Shown here one piece after another: positions 6,834-15,728 of a DNA stretch of 64,000 nt (positions are counted from its first letter, which is position 1; every line of letters starts with the position of its first letter). A model generated the notes under the pieces. It was not told where the DNA came from, did not search any database, and saw nothing but the letters and a program-made list of their open reading frames with translations. The translations under genes were made by a program, and so were the position numbers. Origin of the DNA: an uncultured Lachnospiraceae bacterium (GTDB lineage Bacteria; Bacillota; Clostridia; Lachnospirales; Lachnospiraceae); contig CAKRJY010000001.1 of the NCBI GenBank assembly GCA_934352055.1, positions 1-64,000 on the forward strand, written 5' to 3'.

Positions 6834-9398
6834 TTAAAAACGATACTTACCACTGCCGATATTTTTTTTCTGTCCTTTCCAATAAACTGTTGCACTCGTA
6901 TTACATGGAATTTGTACATCCAAGACATCCTGTGTCCATTCCACTGTAATTGGTCCTGCTTCGCTGACATAAGTACATTTGCATTGTGTCAAACGGTCAT
7001 CCATATTTGGGCGGATGATAATATGGGAATATCCCGGTGTATCGGTGTCGATACCAGCCACATAACGGCAAATCCAATCATAAACACAACCGAATGCATA
7101 GTGATTATAACTGATATATGCTCCTGTATGTTTTGCATCATCTGCATCCCAGCCCTCCCAGATGGTTGTTGCTCCATGATCTACCTCATACAACCAGGAA
7201 GGTCTCTTATCCTGCCACAAAATCTCATATGCCAGTTTTTCTTCTCCCAACTGACACAACACATCCATCAGATACGGCGTTGCTAAAAAGCCGGTATCCA
7301 GACAATTTCCATTCTTTTTTACCAAAGAAATCAATTTTTCCTTATAAGCTTCTTTCAAATCATCCGGAACAAGATCAAATGCAAAAGCTAGCACATACGC
7401 CCCCATCAGATAATCTGGCAGCATATCCCGGCGGATGATTCCCCCGACAATTGCCTGCTTCATTTCCGCAGCAATCCCACCATAATAGGAAGACATCTCT
7501 TCATCTTCTAAAATATGGCAGATTTCCCGCATTTTAACCATAGTCATATAGCCAAAGAATGGGGCAATATAAAACGCCGACTCCTTACACATGCCATACG
7601 GGTCGCCAGTTGTATTCGGTCTGCTTGGCACCAGCCACTCTCCAAAATGGAATCCTGTATCCCATATTTTTTCATCATATTCCTTCGGAATACCCCAGGT
7701 TCCTTCCTTCTGTGATGCAGTTCTTATAATATTATCTGCCCACTTTTTCATAGCATCATAGTTTTCAGTCAGTACACTGGTATCTCCTGTCATCTGATAC
7801 ATATCATATGGAACCCAGACAATGGCATCACTCCATCCTGCAACACCGGTAATATCCGCATCACCAAAAGTCTGACAGACATTACGAAGCATACCATCAT
7901 ACAACTGCATATAAGGCGAAACAATCATAACCGTTCCATCTGCTGTCTGATCCATACGCACAGAGTGTAGCCAGCTCTTCAAAAATGGCGTCATCTGTTC
8001 GTTCAGCATTGCTGTTCTCGCATAAATCAGAATATCTCCCGTCCATCCGGCCTTTTCCCTGGAAGGACAATCGGTAGGAACCGACATCATATTGCTGTAC
8101 TGTGACCAGCGAATATTCTGGTAAAGACGATTTAAGCGTTCATCCGAACATACAAAGTCTCCTGCATTTTCTTTCCGGCTTGTCAGTAAAACAGCCGTAA
8201 AGTCTTCCTTTCTTGCTTCCGGCATACCAGTTACACGAATATAGCGAAAACCATGAAATGTAAACAATGCTTCATGCTCTATTGGTCTGCCATCCGATAT
8301 CACAGTATCTTTCTGTGGTGCAAACATGGTATTAATATAATTTCCATTTTCATCCAATGTCTCAAAATATTCAAAAACAACCTGCTGTCCCTGCGGTACA
8401 TCTACGTGGATTCTGGCTCTGCCTGCCATAGTCTGACCAAAATCTACTACCGTTTCTCCTGCTGGCGTCACCATAAGATCAATTGCCGGAATCAAACGGT
8501 AAGGAACGACCGGATCCAATGGTTGTGCCTTTAGAAATTCATACCCATAGTCCTTAATATTAACCGGCTGCTCTTCCTGTTTCTCCAGCGTAAAATCCTG
8601 TTTCTCCCCTTGGTACAGATCCGAATAAACAATATAATCGGTCCGGCATGTCTCACTTCCATCTGAGAAAAACCACTCCCGGCTTTCATCCTCATATTCT
8701 ACCCGCATCTGATAAATGACAGATGGTTCCTCATGATGTTCTTTCATAACCGGTCTTGCCTGGGCACTAAAGTACCACCCATCTCCTACATACATTTCCA
8801 ATATATTTTCTGCATCCTGTAAGAGTTCTGTTACATCATATGTCTGATAGTACATCAGGCGATCATATGGTGTAAATTCCGGAGCCATTTCCCTGTTATC
8901 CGGTCTCTTTCCATTTACATATAACCGGTACACCCCATGAGCAGATGCATATAGAACTGCTTTTTTGACTTTCCGGTTCAACGAAATATTTCTGGTAAAC
9001 ATAACCGCAGGATATGTCGCACCAAATTTATACTCATTAGCAGCTTTCCTTGTAAACGGACATTCCACCCAGCTGGCTTTCCAGTCCTTTTTATCCAAAA
9101 AGGCAGTAGCAAAAGTTGATGTCTCCTCTGCCACATCTCCGTGATTATCCCAGACTTTGACACTCCAGGTGTAATCCTCACAGGATGCCAGCATATCGCC
9201 CTGGTATTTGATAAAATTCTGTTTTGACGATACGACAATCCCGGAATCCCACACAGTCTTTTGCGCATCTTTTACAATAATCTGATACTTTTCCTGCAAT
9301 TCGTTCTGTACATCACTCTCTATCTTCCATGAAAATTCCGGCATTTCATCGATAACCGGTTGATTCCTGTGCAAAACTTTTAATTCGTGTAATTTCAT
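6834..9398 (-). CDS. GH78 alpha-L-rhamnosidase
   Basis: 854 residues with no signal peptide, so cytoplasmic. It should remove terminal alpha-L-rhamnose from oligosaccharides or flavonoid and other phenolic glycosides. The N-terminal beta-sandwich domains (about 1-400) precede the (alpha/alpha)6 barrel. Residues 444-455 read CPSREKAGWTGD, the GH78 signature, in which Glu449 corresponds to the general acid. GATTIWEGWD near residue 730 carries the partner glutamate. It is the last gene of a five-gene unit, starting 6 bases after the esterase stop. The symporter and esterase in the same unit suggest the substrate is imported whole and de-acylated before rhamnose is removed. No rhaA, rhaB or rhaD gene is visible in the window. 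Confidence 0.92.
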   Translation of the reverse strand: MKLHELKVLHRNQPVIDEMPEFSWKIESDVQNELQEKYQIIVKDAQKTVWDSGIVVSSKQNFIKYQGDMLASCEDYTWSVKVWDNHGDVAEETSTFATAFLDKKDWKASWVECPFTRKAANEYKFGATYPAVMFTRNISLNRKVKKAVLYASAHGVYRLYVNGKRPDNREMAPEFTPYDRLMYYQTYDVTELLQDAENILEMYVGDGWYFSAQARPVMKEHHEEPSVIYQMRVEYEDESREWFFSDGSETCRTDYIVYSDLYQGEKQDFTLEKQEEQPVNIKDYGYEFLKAQPLDPVVPYRLIPAIDLMVTPAGETVVDFGQTMAGRARIHVDVPQGQQVVFEYFETLDENGNYINTMFAPQKDTVISDGRPIEHEALFTFHGFRYIRVTGMPEARKEDFTAVLLTSRKENAGDFVCSDERLNRLYQNIRWSQYSNMMSVPTDCPSREKAGWTGDILIYARTAMLNEQMTPFLKSWLHSVRMDQTADGTVMIVSPYMQLYDGMLRNVCQTFGDADITGVAGWSDAIVWVPYDMYQMTGDTSVLTENYDAMKKWADNIIRTASQKEGTWGIPKEYDEKIWDTGFHFGEWLVPSRPNTTGDPYGMCKESAFYIAPFFGYMTMVKMREICHILEDEEMSSYYGGIAAEMKQAIVGGIIRRDMLPDYLMGAYVLAFAFDLVPDDLKEAYKEKLISLVKKNGNCLDTGFLATPYLMDVLCQLGEEKLAYEILWQDKRPSWLYEVDHGATTIWEGWDADDAKHTGAYISYNHYAFGCVYDWICRYVAGIDTDTPGYSHIIIRPNMDDRLTQCKCTYVSEAGPITVEWTQDVLDVQIPCNTSATVYWKGQKKNIGSGKYRF

Positions 9399-9404
9399 AT
9401 TATT

Positions 9405-10424
9405 CTAATCCCTTTCCAACTTGTTCCAAAAAGCAAATGCCCGTTCCACCCAGCCAACTGCCTCCGTATTTGTTCCCAATCCAAATCCATGCAATCCATG
9501 CTGTGGATGTTCATAACAACATGGTATCTGCAGTGCTTGCAATTGTTCTATGAACACCTGACTGTTCCATACCGGTACGGTTGGGTCGTCTTCTGCCTGC
9601 ACCACAAATGCCGGTGGATATGTTATATCCATATGTTGTTCAACATTATAATCGTCACACACCTTCTGGCTATGATGCTTTCCCAGATAACCGGAAAGCA
9701 TCATAACGCGAATAGGAAGCGGTGCCAGGGAGACTGTCTTCCATACATCAATCATAGGATATGCCAGGAGGATGATATCCGGTTTTGACACCTGATATGC
9801 AGCATATCCCAGTTCCGGTGTGCCCCAGCAGGCTGCCAGATGCCCACCTGCTGAAAAACCTCCGACTGCATAATGTTCCATATTGATTCCTAGTGCATCC
9901 TGATGTTGCATCAGGAACTGGCAGGCTGCACCCATATCCTCCATTGGACGTGGAAACAAAGCCTTGCCATCTGCCACCCGATAATTCAAGCAAAAAGCAT
10001 CTACGCCAAGCTCAGCCAATCTGGCTGCCACCGGAAAGGATTCCACCATAGAACAGACACTTCCATAAGCGCCACCTGCTGCAAGAATAATCGTCTTTCG
10101 CGACTCCTTATTGCATTGTTTTGCAGGAAAATAGATTAGTTTTACGCATTCCTTATCCGGACTTTCCTGCACTTCTTTTGGATCATACACATCAAATATC
10201 ACCTGACTGCCCGATGTACAGATTTGTTCCAATTGACGCAGACCATATACCATATCCTCGGCTGCCCAGGTCGGATTCTTCTTTTCTATCTCCTTCAGAC
10301 ATGTAGCATCTTTTTTAAAATTTCCGGCGCCATCTCCCGCATGATTATAGATAAAATAAGGAAACAATTCTTTCAAATCCTTATGTTCTCTAAGTTCTTC
10401 TATCTTCGTATTCTCTGTAATCAT
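9405..10424 (-). CDS. Cytoplasmic alpha/beta-hydrolase (acetyl-/feruloyl-esterase type)
   Basis: About 339 residues, alpha/beta-hydrolase fold. GGAYG at about 118 is the oxyanion loop. Ser192 sits in GFSAGGH, an Asp in AEDDPTVP (about 280) and His313 in HGLHGFGLG, giving a complete triad of the carbohydrate-esterase/BD-FAE type. There is no signal peptide. The first 80 residues form an extra N-terminal region of unknown role. The ATG overlaps the stop of the upstream GPH symporter (TGATG), so the genes are translationally coupled. The substrate is probably an acetyl or hydroxycinnamoyl ester on the glycoside later cleaved by the rhamnosidase; that part is inference. Confidence 0.85.
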   Translation of the reverse strand: MITENTKIEELREHKDLKELFPYFIYNHAGDGAGNFKKDATCLKEIEKKNPTWAAEDMVYGLRQLEQICTSGSQVIFDVYDPKEVQESPDKECVKLIYFPAKQCNKESRKTIILAAGGAYGSVCSMVESFPVAARLAELGVDAFCLNYRVADGKALFPRPMEDMGAACQFLMQHQDALGINMEHYAVGGFSAGGHLAACWGTPELGYAAYQVSKPDIILLAYPMIDVWKTVSLAPLPIRVMMLSGYLGKHHSQKVCDDYNVEQHMDITYPPAFVVQAEDDPTVPVWNSQVFIEQLQALQIPCCYEHPQHGLHGFGLGTNTEAVGWVERAFAFWNKLERD

Positions 10425-11809
10425 CAACGTAATCCCTTCTCTCTCAGTTCCTTCTGAATTTCTGCGATTCCATTTTTCTCCAGATCTATCTTATAAAAAC
10501 ATAATGCTGCAAGGGCAAATAAAATAGCCGGATAGAAACTGGACAATATGCGAATCATGAAAATGGCAGAGTCCGGCTGACTTACCAGCGTCTCAGCAGA
10601 ACTGCTGACATATCCTGAAACCGCCAGCATAACGCCTGAAATACCTGCTGCCAGACCAATACCAATTTTTCCACCCATAGTAGCGGCTGATGAAATGGTT
10701 CCATCCATCGGTTTTCCGCAACGATACAATGCATAATCACAGATTTCACCAGTCAATGGGATTAATGAAATTGTAAATGGCACCACTGCTATACTGGCTA
10801 CGGATTTTGCCAACATAAATAGTGCAAGATTATCGTTGGCAAAGAAAATAATCGTATGTCCAACAGCCGCAAGAAGCATACCACCAACAACACAGTTTCG
10901 TTTTCCAAATTTATTCATCATTGGCACAGCAAATGGAAGTAGAAAAATCATAATCATTCCCGGCAGATTGATGAGTGTCGTAACCCCCACATCATGGAAC
11001 ACATATTTTGCATAATAGGTTGCCACTGGTGCAGATGTCAGATTGTAGAGAATTGTTCCGAGTGCAAGGAAAATAAAATATTTGTTATGTAATAACTCAT
11101 GTAAGGTCTCTTTCACCGGCTGCTTTTCTACCAACTGTTCCTTAGATCTTTCCGTAACTGTCTCACGAACACAAGCAACACCAATGATGGAAGCCACAAT
11201 AGACATAACGGCAAAAATCAAGGTTGCCGTAGTATATGCTGCCTGGCTCTCATGCATAGCAGACAAGATCTTTGGAACCACCAATCCGATAATAACAACA
11301 GGAACCAAGGTACCATAAGCAGAAAATACGCCGAGTACACCTCGCTTTTTGGAATCTGCAGTCAAAAGGTTATTAAGCGTTCCACAGGAAACACTTGCCA
11401 TAGTTCCAAAAAATGGATTAGCAAGGAAATACATCCCTGCACAAAATGCCACCTTTGCACCGGTAGATAGCGATGCCGGGCAAGAAAACAAAAGCATGAT
11501 GGAAACACCAATTCCTATACCCCCTGCTAAAACCCACGGACGAGCCTTTCCTAATCTGGTATTGGTTCTGTCCACAATCATTCCCATAATAATATCTGTC
11601 ACACCGTCGGTAATCTTTGTAATCATGAGAATCATTGCAACTGCACCCATAGAAATTCCTACTGTATCTGTATAATACAGATTGATATACCCAGGTACAT
11701 ATCCGGTTGCGACTGCACTGACCATAGCACAGAACATGATTCCGATTTTCTGATTCGCACCTAATTTTTCTGTCATTGTAACAGTTTCATCTAATTTTTC
11801 TTTTTTCAT
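10424..11809 (-). CDS. GPH-family (MelB-like) glycoside:cation symporter
   Basis: 461 residues with 12 predicted membrane segments. It shows GPH hallmarks, including an IMLMITKITDGVTDIIMGMIVDRT-like stretch near residue 60 (Asp in the TDGVTD loop) and RPWVLAGG after helix 2. It should import an intact glycoside with Na+ or H+. It overlaps the upstream MBL gene by 4 bases (ATGA) and the esterase start by one. It is one of three GPH symporters in the window, each in a different catabolic unit, so substrate specificities probably differ. Confidence 0.9.
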   Translation of the reverse strand: MKKEKLDETVTMTEKLGANQKIGIMFCAMVSAVATGYVPGYINLYYTDTVGISMGAVAMILMITKITDGVTDIIMGMIVDRTNTRLGKARPWVLAGGIGIGVSIMLLFSCPASLSTGAKVAFCAGMYFLANPFFGTMASVSCGTLNNLLTADSKKRGVLGVFSAYGTLVPVVIIGLVVPKILSAMHESQAAYTTATLIFAVMSIVASIIGVACVRETVTERSKEQLVEKQPVKETLHELLHNKYFIFLALGTILYNLTSAPVATYYAKYVFHDVGVTTLINLPGMIMIFLLPFAVPMMNKFGKRNCVVGGMLLAAVGHTIIFFANDNLALFMLAKSVASIAVVPFTISLIPLTGEICDYALYRCGKPMDGTISSAATMGGKIGIGLAAGISGVMLAVSGYVSSSAETLVSQPDSAIFMIRILSSFYPAILFALAALCFYKIDLEKNGIAEIQKELREKGLR

Positions 11810-12612
11810 TCTTCTTCTCCTTTTTGATACTGATCCTCCGGTATAACAAAATCAAAAAATTCCACATCTTCCTCTGTTTCCCCTAACAGAATGCGGCGAA
11901 AGATTCTGCCATCCACTGGAGATTCCCATTTTTCCTGTGTGCTCGCAATATTGCCTCTTATATTTGCAATCATCCTTGCCGGCATATCTGCCGGGAGTTC
12001 CATATCATCATGGGCAGAAAAGACTCTTGCAATTGGCAATGCCTGCAAAGCCTCCAGATGCTGCAAATATATCTCTAATGGTGTCCAATCAGACATGCCA
12101 TACAGTACCCTCCGTGTAACTGCATCTCCCCCAAACAAGGTCTTTGTCATGGCATCATAAAACACATAACAACCTCTTGTGTGCCCCGGCACATGAATTG
12201 GCAATATCTCCCGGTTTCCGAGTGAAATTGTCTGTTGATCCATCAACGGACGCAATTGGTAGGGAAGTTTGCCATCCTGGTATCCAGCAGGATCCGGGGC
12301 AATACCGCCGCCACAGGCAAGAGCCCAATCCTCTTTTGCCATATAGACCTCTGAAAACTGTGTGTTACATCCTATGTGATCGATATGTCCATGAGAATTG
12401 ACCATAATAACCGGCAACCCAAAAGTTGTTTCTATACTGTCCCGAAAAGCAGGATTCTCCGGCACCGGACTATCAATCACCATAACTGCGTGACTTCCGG
12501 TTACAACCCAGCTTTGCATAATGGCTCCCCCTGCCGTCTGTCTCTGCATCCATCGTTCTGTACGCAAGGCATAAATTCCATTACCATATTCTGTAAAATA
12601 AATCTCATCCAT
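11806..12612 (-). CDS. MBL-fold metallo-hydrolase
   Basis: 268 residues with the metallo-beta-lactamase fold. HGHIDH at 74-79 supplies the HxHxDH metal site, GHTRG the third histidine, FGGD the bridging aspartate and SAHDD the last histidine, so both metal sites are complete. Such proteins hydrolyse thioesters, lactones, phosphoesters and other substrates, and the sequence alone does not say which. It lies between a serine hydrolase and the GPH symporter with 4-6 base spacing or overlap, so a role in processing the imported glycoside (for example a lactone or ester) is the contextual guess. Confidence 0.85.
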   Translation of the reverse strand: MDEIYFTEYGNGIYALRTERWMQRQTAGGAIMQSWVVTGSHAVMVIDSPVPENPAFRDSIETTFGLPVIMVNSHGHIDHIGCNTQFSEVYMAKEDWALACGGGIAPDPAGYQDGKLPYQLRPLMDQQTISLGNREILPIHVPGHTRGCYVFYDAMTKTLFGGDAVTRRVLYGMSDWTPLEIYLQHLEALQALPIARVFSAHDDMELPADMPARMIANIRGNIASTQEKWESPVDGRIFRRILLGETEEDVEFFDFVIPEDQYQKGEEE

Positions 12613-12618
12613 GCTGCT

Positions 12619-13827
12619 CTATTTCTCCTCCTTCCCCCAGATGGAGGCAATCAATTCTTCTATCTTTGCACTAATATAGGATCCTGACCCATTCAGATCT
12701 GAGCGGTTTGTCATAAACACAACCTCCAGGTCATCTGCAGGACTGATAAAGAAATGGGTTCCAAAGGCACCACTCCATCCATAAGTACCTTCTGATACTG
12801 CAAATCCGCCTTTTTCCTTGTCCTGTCGAATTTTCATTCCAAGCCCCCATACAAGTCCCGGTTCCGGCTCCAAGTGTTCCTTTGGTGCTTCTGTATGTAA
12901 CAGTTGTACAGTCTCCGGTTTTAAAATCTGCTTGCCATGATAAGAACCCTCGTGCAACAACATATCACCAAAATGATCATAATCATGCAGTGTGGAAAAT
13001 AATCCGCCACAGCCATGCTCAAAAAGTATTTCTTTCTGATGCATAATGCCCTGCATATCATCTTTTGTTCCTGTAACATTTACCAGTTTGTCTTTCTTTC
13101 TTTTATAAACATCTACCAGGCGCTTTTTCTGTTCATCGTTCAAAAAGAACGTCGTATCCTTCATGTCAAGTGGCTGGCAAATCTCCTTTTGAATAAATTC
13201 TTCAAAAGACATGCCGGATACCACCGAAATCAGGTAGCCAAGTACATCAAAGCCAGCGACCGGTGAATATCCCGTTCCTCTTCCCGGCTGAAAATCTAAA
13301 ACATGATTGGAATAGTGCAGCGCAAACTCCTGTAATGTTGCATATTGCTTTCTTTCCTTCATAAGAGCCAGCAACCCCGCCAGTCCCTGCTGCAGACCGG
13401 AAGAATGGGAAAGCAGATCCCGTATGGTCATCTCACGGTCAGCGTCTGTTCTCTTCACTTTATTCATAGAAAAGGTCAAAAGCAAAAGTGGTATCTTTTT
13501 CATCTTATCCATAGAAAATTCATACCGTGGATCTTCCATAACCTGCATTCCGGCAAATTCCGGAATATATCTGGATAATGGAGCATCTAGTTCCAACAAT
13601 CCTTTTTCAATACAGATCATGACAGCCACAGCCGTAATACACTTTGTCATAGACATCAGTCGATATATGCTGTCTTCTTCGATTTCCTGATTCGTCTCAC
13701 AGTTGCTATATCCCCACCGGTTCTCGTACAGGATCTCATCCCCCCTGCGTACCAGAAGTGCTGCTCCTGATACCTCCTGATTTTTCACATAATCTTGCAT
13801 AACTTCATTGATTTTATCCATCTCCAT
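12619..13827 (-). CDS. Serine hydrolase of the beta-lactamase (class C/EstB) family
   Basis: 402 residues with no signal peptide or membrane helix. S59-M-T-K62 in RLMSMTKCITAV is the SxxK catalytic motif. A GYSPVAG stretch supplies the tyrosine motif, and GCGGLFSTLHDYDHFG is the C-terminal conserved block of EstB-like esterases. A cytoplasmic place and the context argue for an esterase acting on acylated glycosides, not a beta-lactamase. It starts behind AAGGAGG with 7-base spacing and is the first gene of the unit running to the GH78 rhamnosidase. A small inverted repeat ATTATT/AATAAT lies just upstream (13,848-13,863 area). Confidence 0.85.
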   Translation of the reverse strand: MEMDKINEVMQDYVKNQEVSGAALLVRRGDEILYENRWGYSNCETNQEIEEDSIYRLMSMTKCITAVAVMICIEKGLLELDAPLSRYIPEFAGMQVMEDPRYEFSMDKMKKIPLLLLTFSMNKVKRTDADREMTIRDLLSHSSGLQQGLAGLLALMKERKQYATLQEFALHYSNHVLDFQPGRGTGYSPVAGFDVLGYLISVVSGMSFEEFIQKEICQPLDMKDTTFFLNDEQKKRLVDVYKRKKDKLVNVTGTKDDMQGIMHQKEILFEHGCGGLFSTLHDYDHFGDMLLHEGSYHGKQILKPETVQLLHTEAPKEHLEPEPGLVWGLGMKIRQDKEKGGFAVSEGTYGWSGAFGTHFFISPADDLEVVFMTNRSDLNGSGSYISAKIEELIASIWGKEEK

Positions 13828-13892
13828 GATTTTTCCTCCTTGTATAGTATTATTCTAATAATTCCGATTATCATATGCACATACCATCTTGC

Positions 13893-15485
13893 TCAAAAAT
13901 CATATGATTTTGCGTTTTGTTTCAGTTCCTTTTTATTCTCATACATCATCTCATCCGCCTGCTCTATCATTTCCTGCAAGGTTGTCTTATCATTGCCTTC
14001 TGCATATCCCACGGCAATCTGAAAAACATAACGATGTTCCTGCTGTCGAATTCTTTCACATTCTTCTTGTAATTCTTCCAGCACACGCACAAAGGAATCT
14101 TTTGAGATATTTAAAAGCAACGCAACGAATTCATCCCCGCCGATGCGGTAGCATCGCCCATGAGGTTCTAAAACTTTACGGATGCTTGCTGCCGCTTTCA
14201 TAATATAATCATCCCCGACCCTATGCCCCAAGATATCATTACATTGTTTCAGATTATTCAGATCCATCATAAGAACATAGGATGCTGCGTCTGTCTCCGG
14301 ATTTTCCATCAGATATTCTTCATAGGCTGACCGGTTATATAAACCTGTCATCTCATCTATATACGCAAGCTGCTTATAAAGTTCTCCCTCTTCGACCTGT
14401 TTCAATTTATGATTACCCATCCAGAATGTAATCATAAATAACATGATATCAAGAGCCAGCAAAGCATAAAGATCCAGATACGAAAATAGTAAAACCCCAA
14501 GTATGGTGAGCAGACTCTTTAGCTTCTGCCCCAGATTCAACTGCTTGTAGTGAATACACAGACAAACGGTAAACATCAGACACAGACCTGCAAAAATCAT
14601 ATAAGAAACATACATACAGGCATCCAGTGAAAGTACACCGGCCATATGCAGACACAATATGCCAACAAAAAACAGATTCAACGCTTTTGTTAATATAGCT
14701 GCATGCTTTTTCTTCATATTGGTATTGCATTGCATAAAGCCAATAAAAGGCGTCACGCACAAAATCCCCTGTAGAACTGACAAATACAGAAATCCCATAG
14801 CATTATCATACATAATGGTGGTCATCCTGAAATCGTTAACCTTTACCAGGCTAAGCAAAATGCAGAACTTTCCAAAATATAGATTGCCACTGACTGCCTC
14901 TATTTCCGGATCCAATGTCTTAGATAACATAATAGAAATAACACCTAATATAATCGTTATGGTCAGTATGGCCATGCGCGTCATCTCATCTTTCAGAACC
15001 ATGCGCATAAAGCCTTCTCCTGTACCATAATAGAACTGTATATTTTCAATTTCATCCTTACCGGCTGTCACAAGAACCTGGAGTTCTTTTCCGCCATCTG
15101 CTTGCTTAAGCGGAACAGATATAATGTAATCTCCTGTGTCCGAAAAATACCATCCATCCTCTTTCTCAATCTCCGGAGATTGATATATTATGTGATCATC
15201 TTTGTATATGGTAACACTGGCATTGCGCACATAACCATACAATGACATACGGTCATCCGGCAACTGAGGCATTGTATAATAAAGAATCTTCGTTTGTGTT
15301 TTTTCTATCAAGTGTCTGTCTTCTGCTATTTGTTCCTCTTGTTGTGGGTGCAGAATGTTGCAAGTCAGTTCTTCATTCCACATATCATATAAGCGGGTTT
15401 TGCCAATGGCGATTCCTACCATAACCACACATAGTCCTAGCAAAACCATATACAAACTATCCTTACCTTTTAACTTTTTCTTCAT
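13893..15485 (-). CDS. Membrane diguanylate cyclase (GGDEF) with 7TM sensor
   Basis: 530 residues. One N-terminal membrane segment (about 11-28) leads to an extracytoplasmic domain of about 140 residues. About seven further membrane segments follow (170-360, 7TMR-DISM-like), then a GGDEF domain. The active site GGDEF is intact at 449-453, so it should make c-di-GMP. The RxxD product-inhibition site that normally lies five residues upstream is absent (the sequence there is EPHG). It is divergent from the secreted esterase at 15,729 and not obviously in an operon. It may link sensing of an outside ligand to adhesion or motility; a chemoreceptor gene lies 2 kb away. Confidence 0.9.
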   Translation of the reverse strand: MKKKLKGKDSLYMVLLGLCVVMVGIAIGKTRLYDMWNEELTCNILHPQQEEQIAEDRHLIEKTQTKILYYTMPQLPDDRMSLYGYVRNASVTIYKDDHIIYQSPEIEKEDGWYFSDTGDYIISVPLKQADGGKELQVLVTAGKDEIENIQFYYGTGEGFMRMVLKDEMTRMAILTITIILGVISIMLSKTLDPEIEAVSGNLYFGKFCILLSLVKVNDFRMTTIMYDNAMGFLYLSVLQGILCVTPFIGFMQCNTNMKKKHAAILTKALNLFFVGILCLHMAGVLSLDACMYVSYMIFAGLCLMFTVCLCIHYKQLNLGQKLKSLLTILGVLLFSYLDLYALLALDIMLFMITFWMGNHKLKQVEEGELYKQLAYIDEMTGLYNRSAYEEYLMENPETDAASYVLMMDLNNLKQCNDILGHRVGDDYIMKAAASIRKVLEPHGRCYRIGGDEFVALLLNISKDSFVRVLEELQEECERIRQQEHRYVFQIAVGYAEGNDKTTLQEMIEQADEMMYENKKELKQNAKSYDF

Positions 15486-15584
15486 AACGTTCTACCTCAC
15501 CGTCTCTAAACTTTTCCCACGCCTCTGATTCTTTTTATTTTAACTGCTCTTTTTCGGTCGGTTTCGCCCTTTCTTGCCTTGATT

Positions 15585-15636
15585 TCATAGAATGTTGCGC
15601 AATCCCATCTGACAAAAAAAGCGCAACATTCTATGA
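15585..15636. repeat. Perfect 16-bp inverted repeat between cyclase and secreted esterase
   Basis: TCATAGAATGTTGCGC (15,585-15,600) and its exact reverse complement (15,621-15,636) are separated by 20 bases. The hairpin is about 100 bases from either start codon. There is no T run after the arms, so it is more likely an operator or mRNA structure than a terminator. Confidence 0.75.
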
Positions 15637-15728
15637 CAGAACAGCAATTTTCTATGGTTCGTCCTCATATTTCTGCCACTATAATCACAGTGTAACCATA
15701 CAATTACTATTTTTAGAAAGGGGTTTTC

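Noticed and set aside
12619..13827. Antibiotic-inactivating beta-lactamase
   Set aside because: The motifs are those of the EstB/class C serine-hydrolase group, the protein is cytoplasmic and it sits in a sugar/ester operon.
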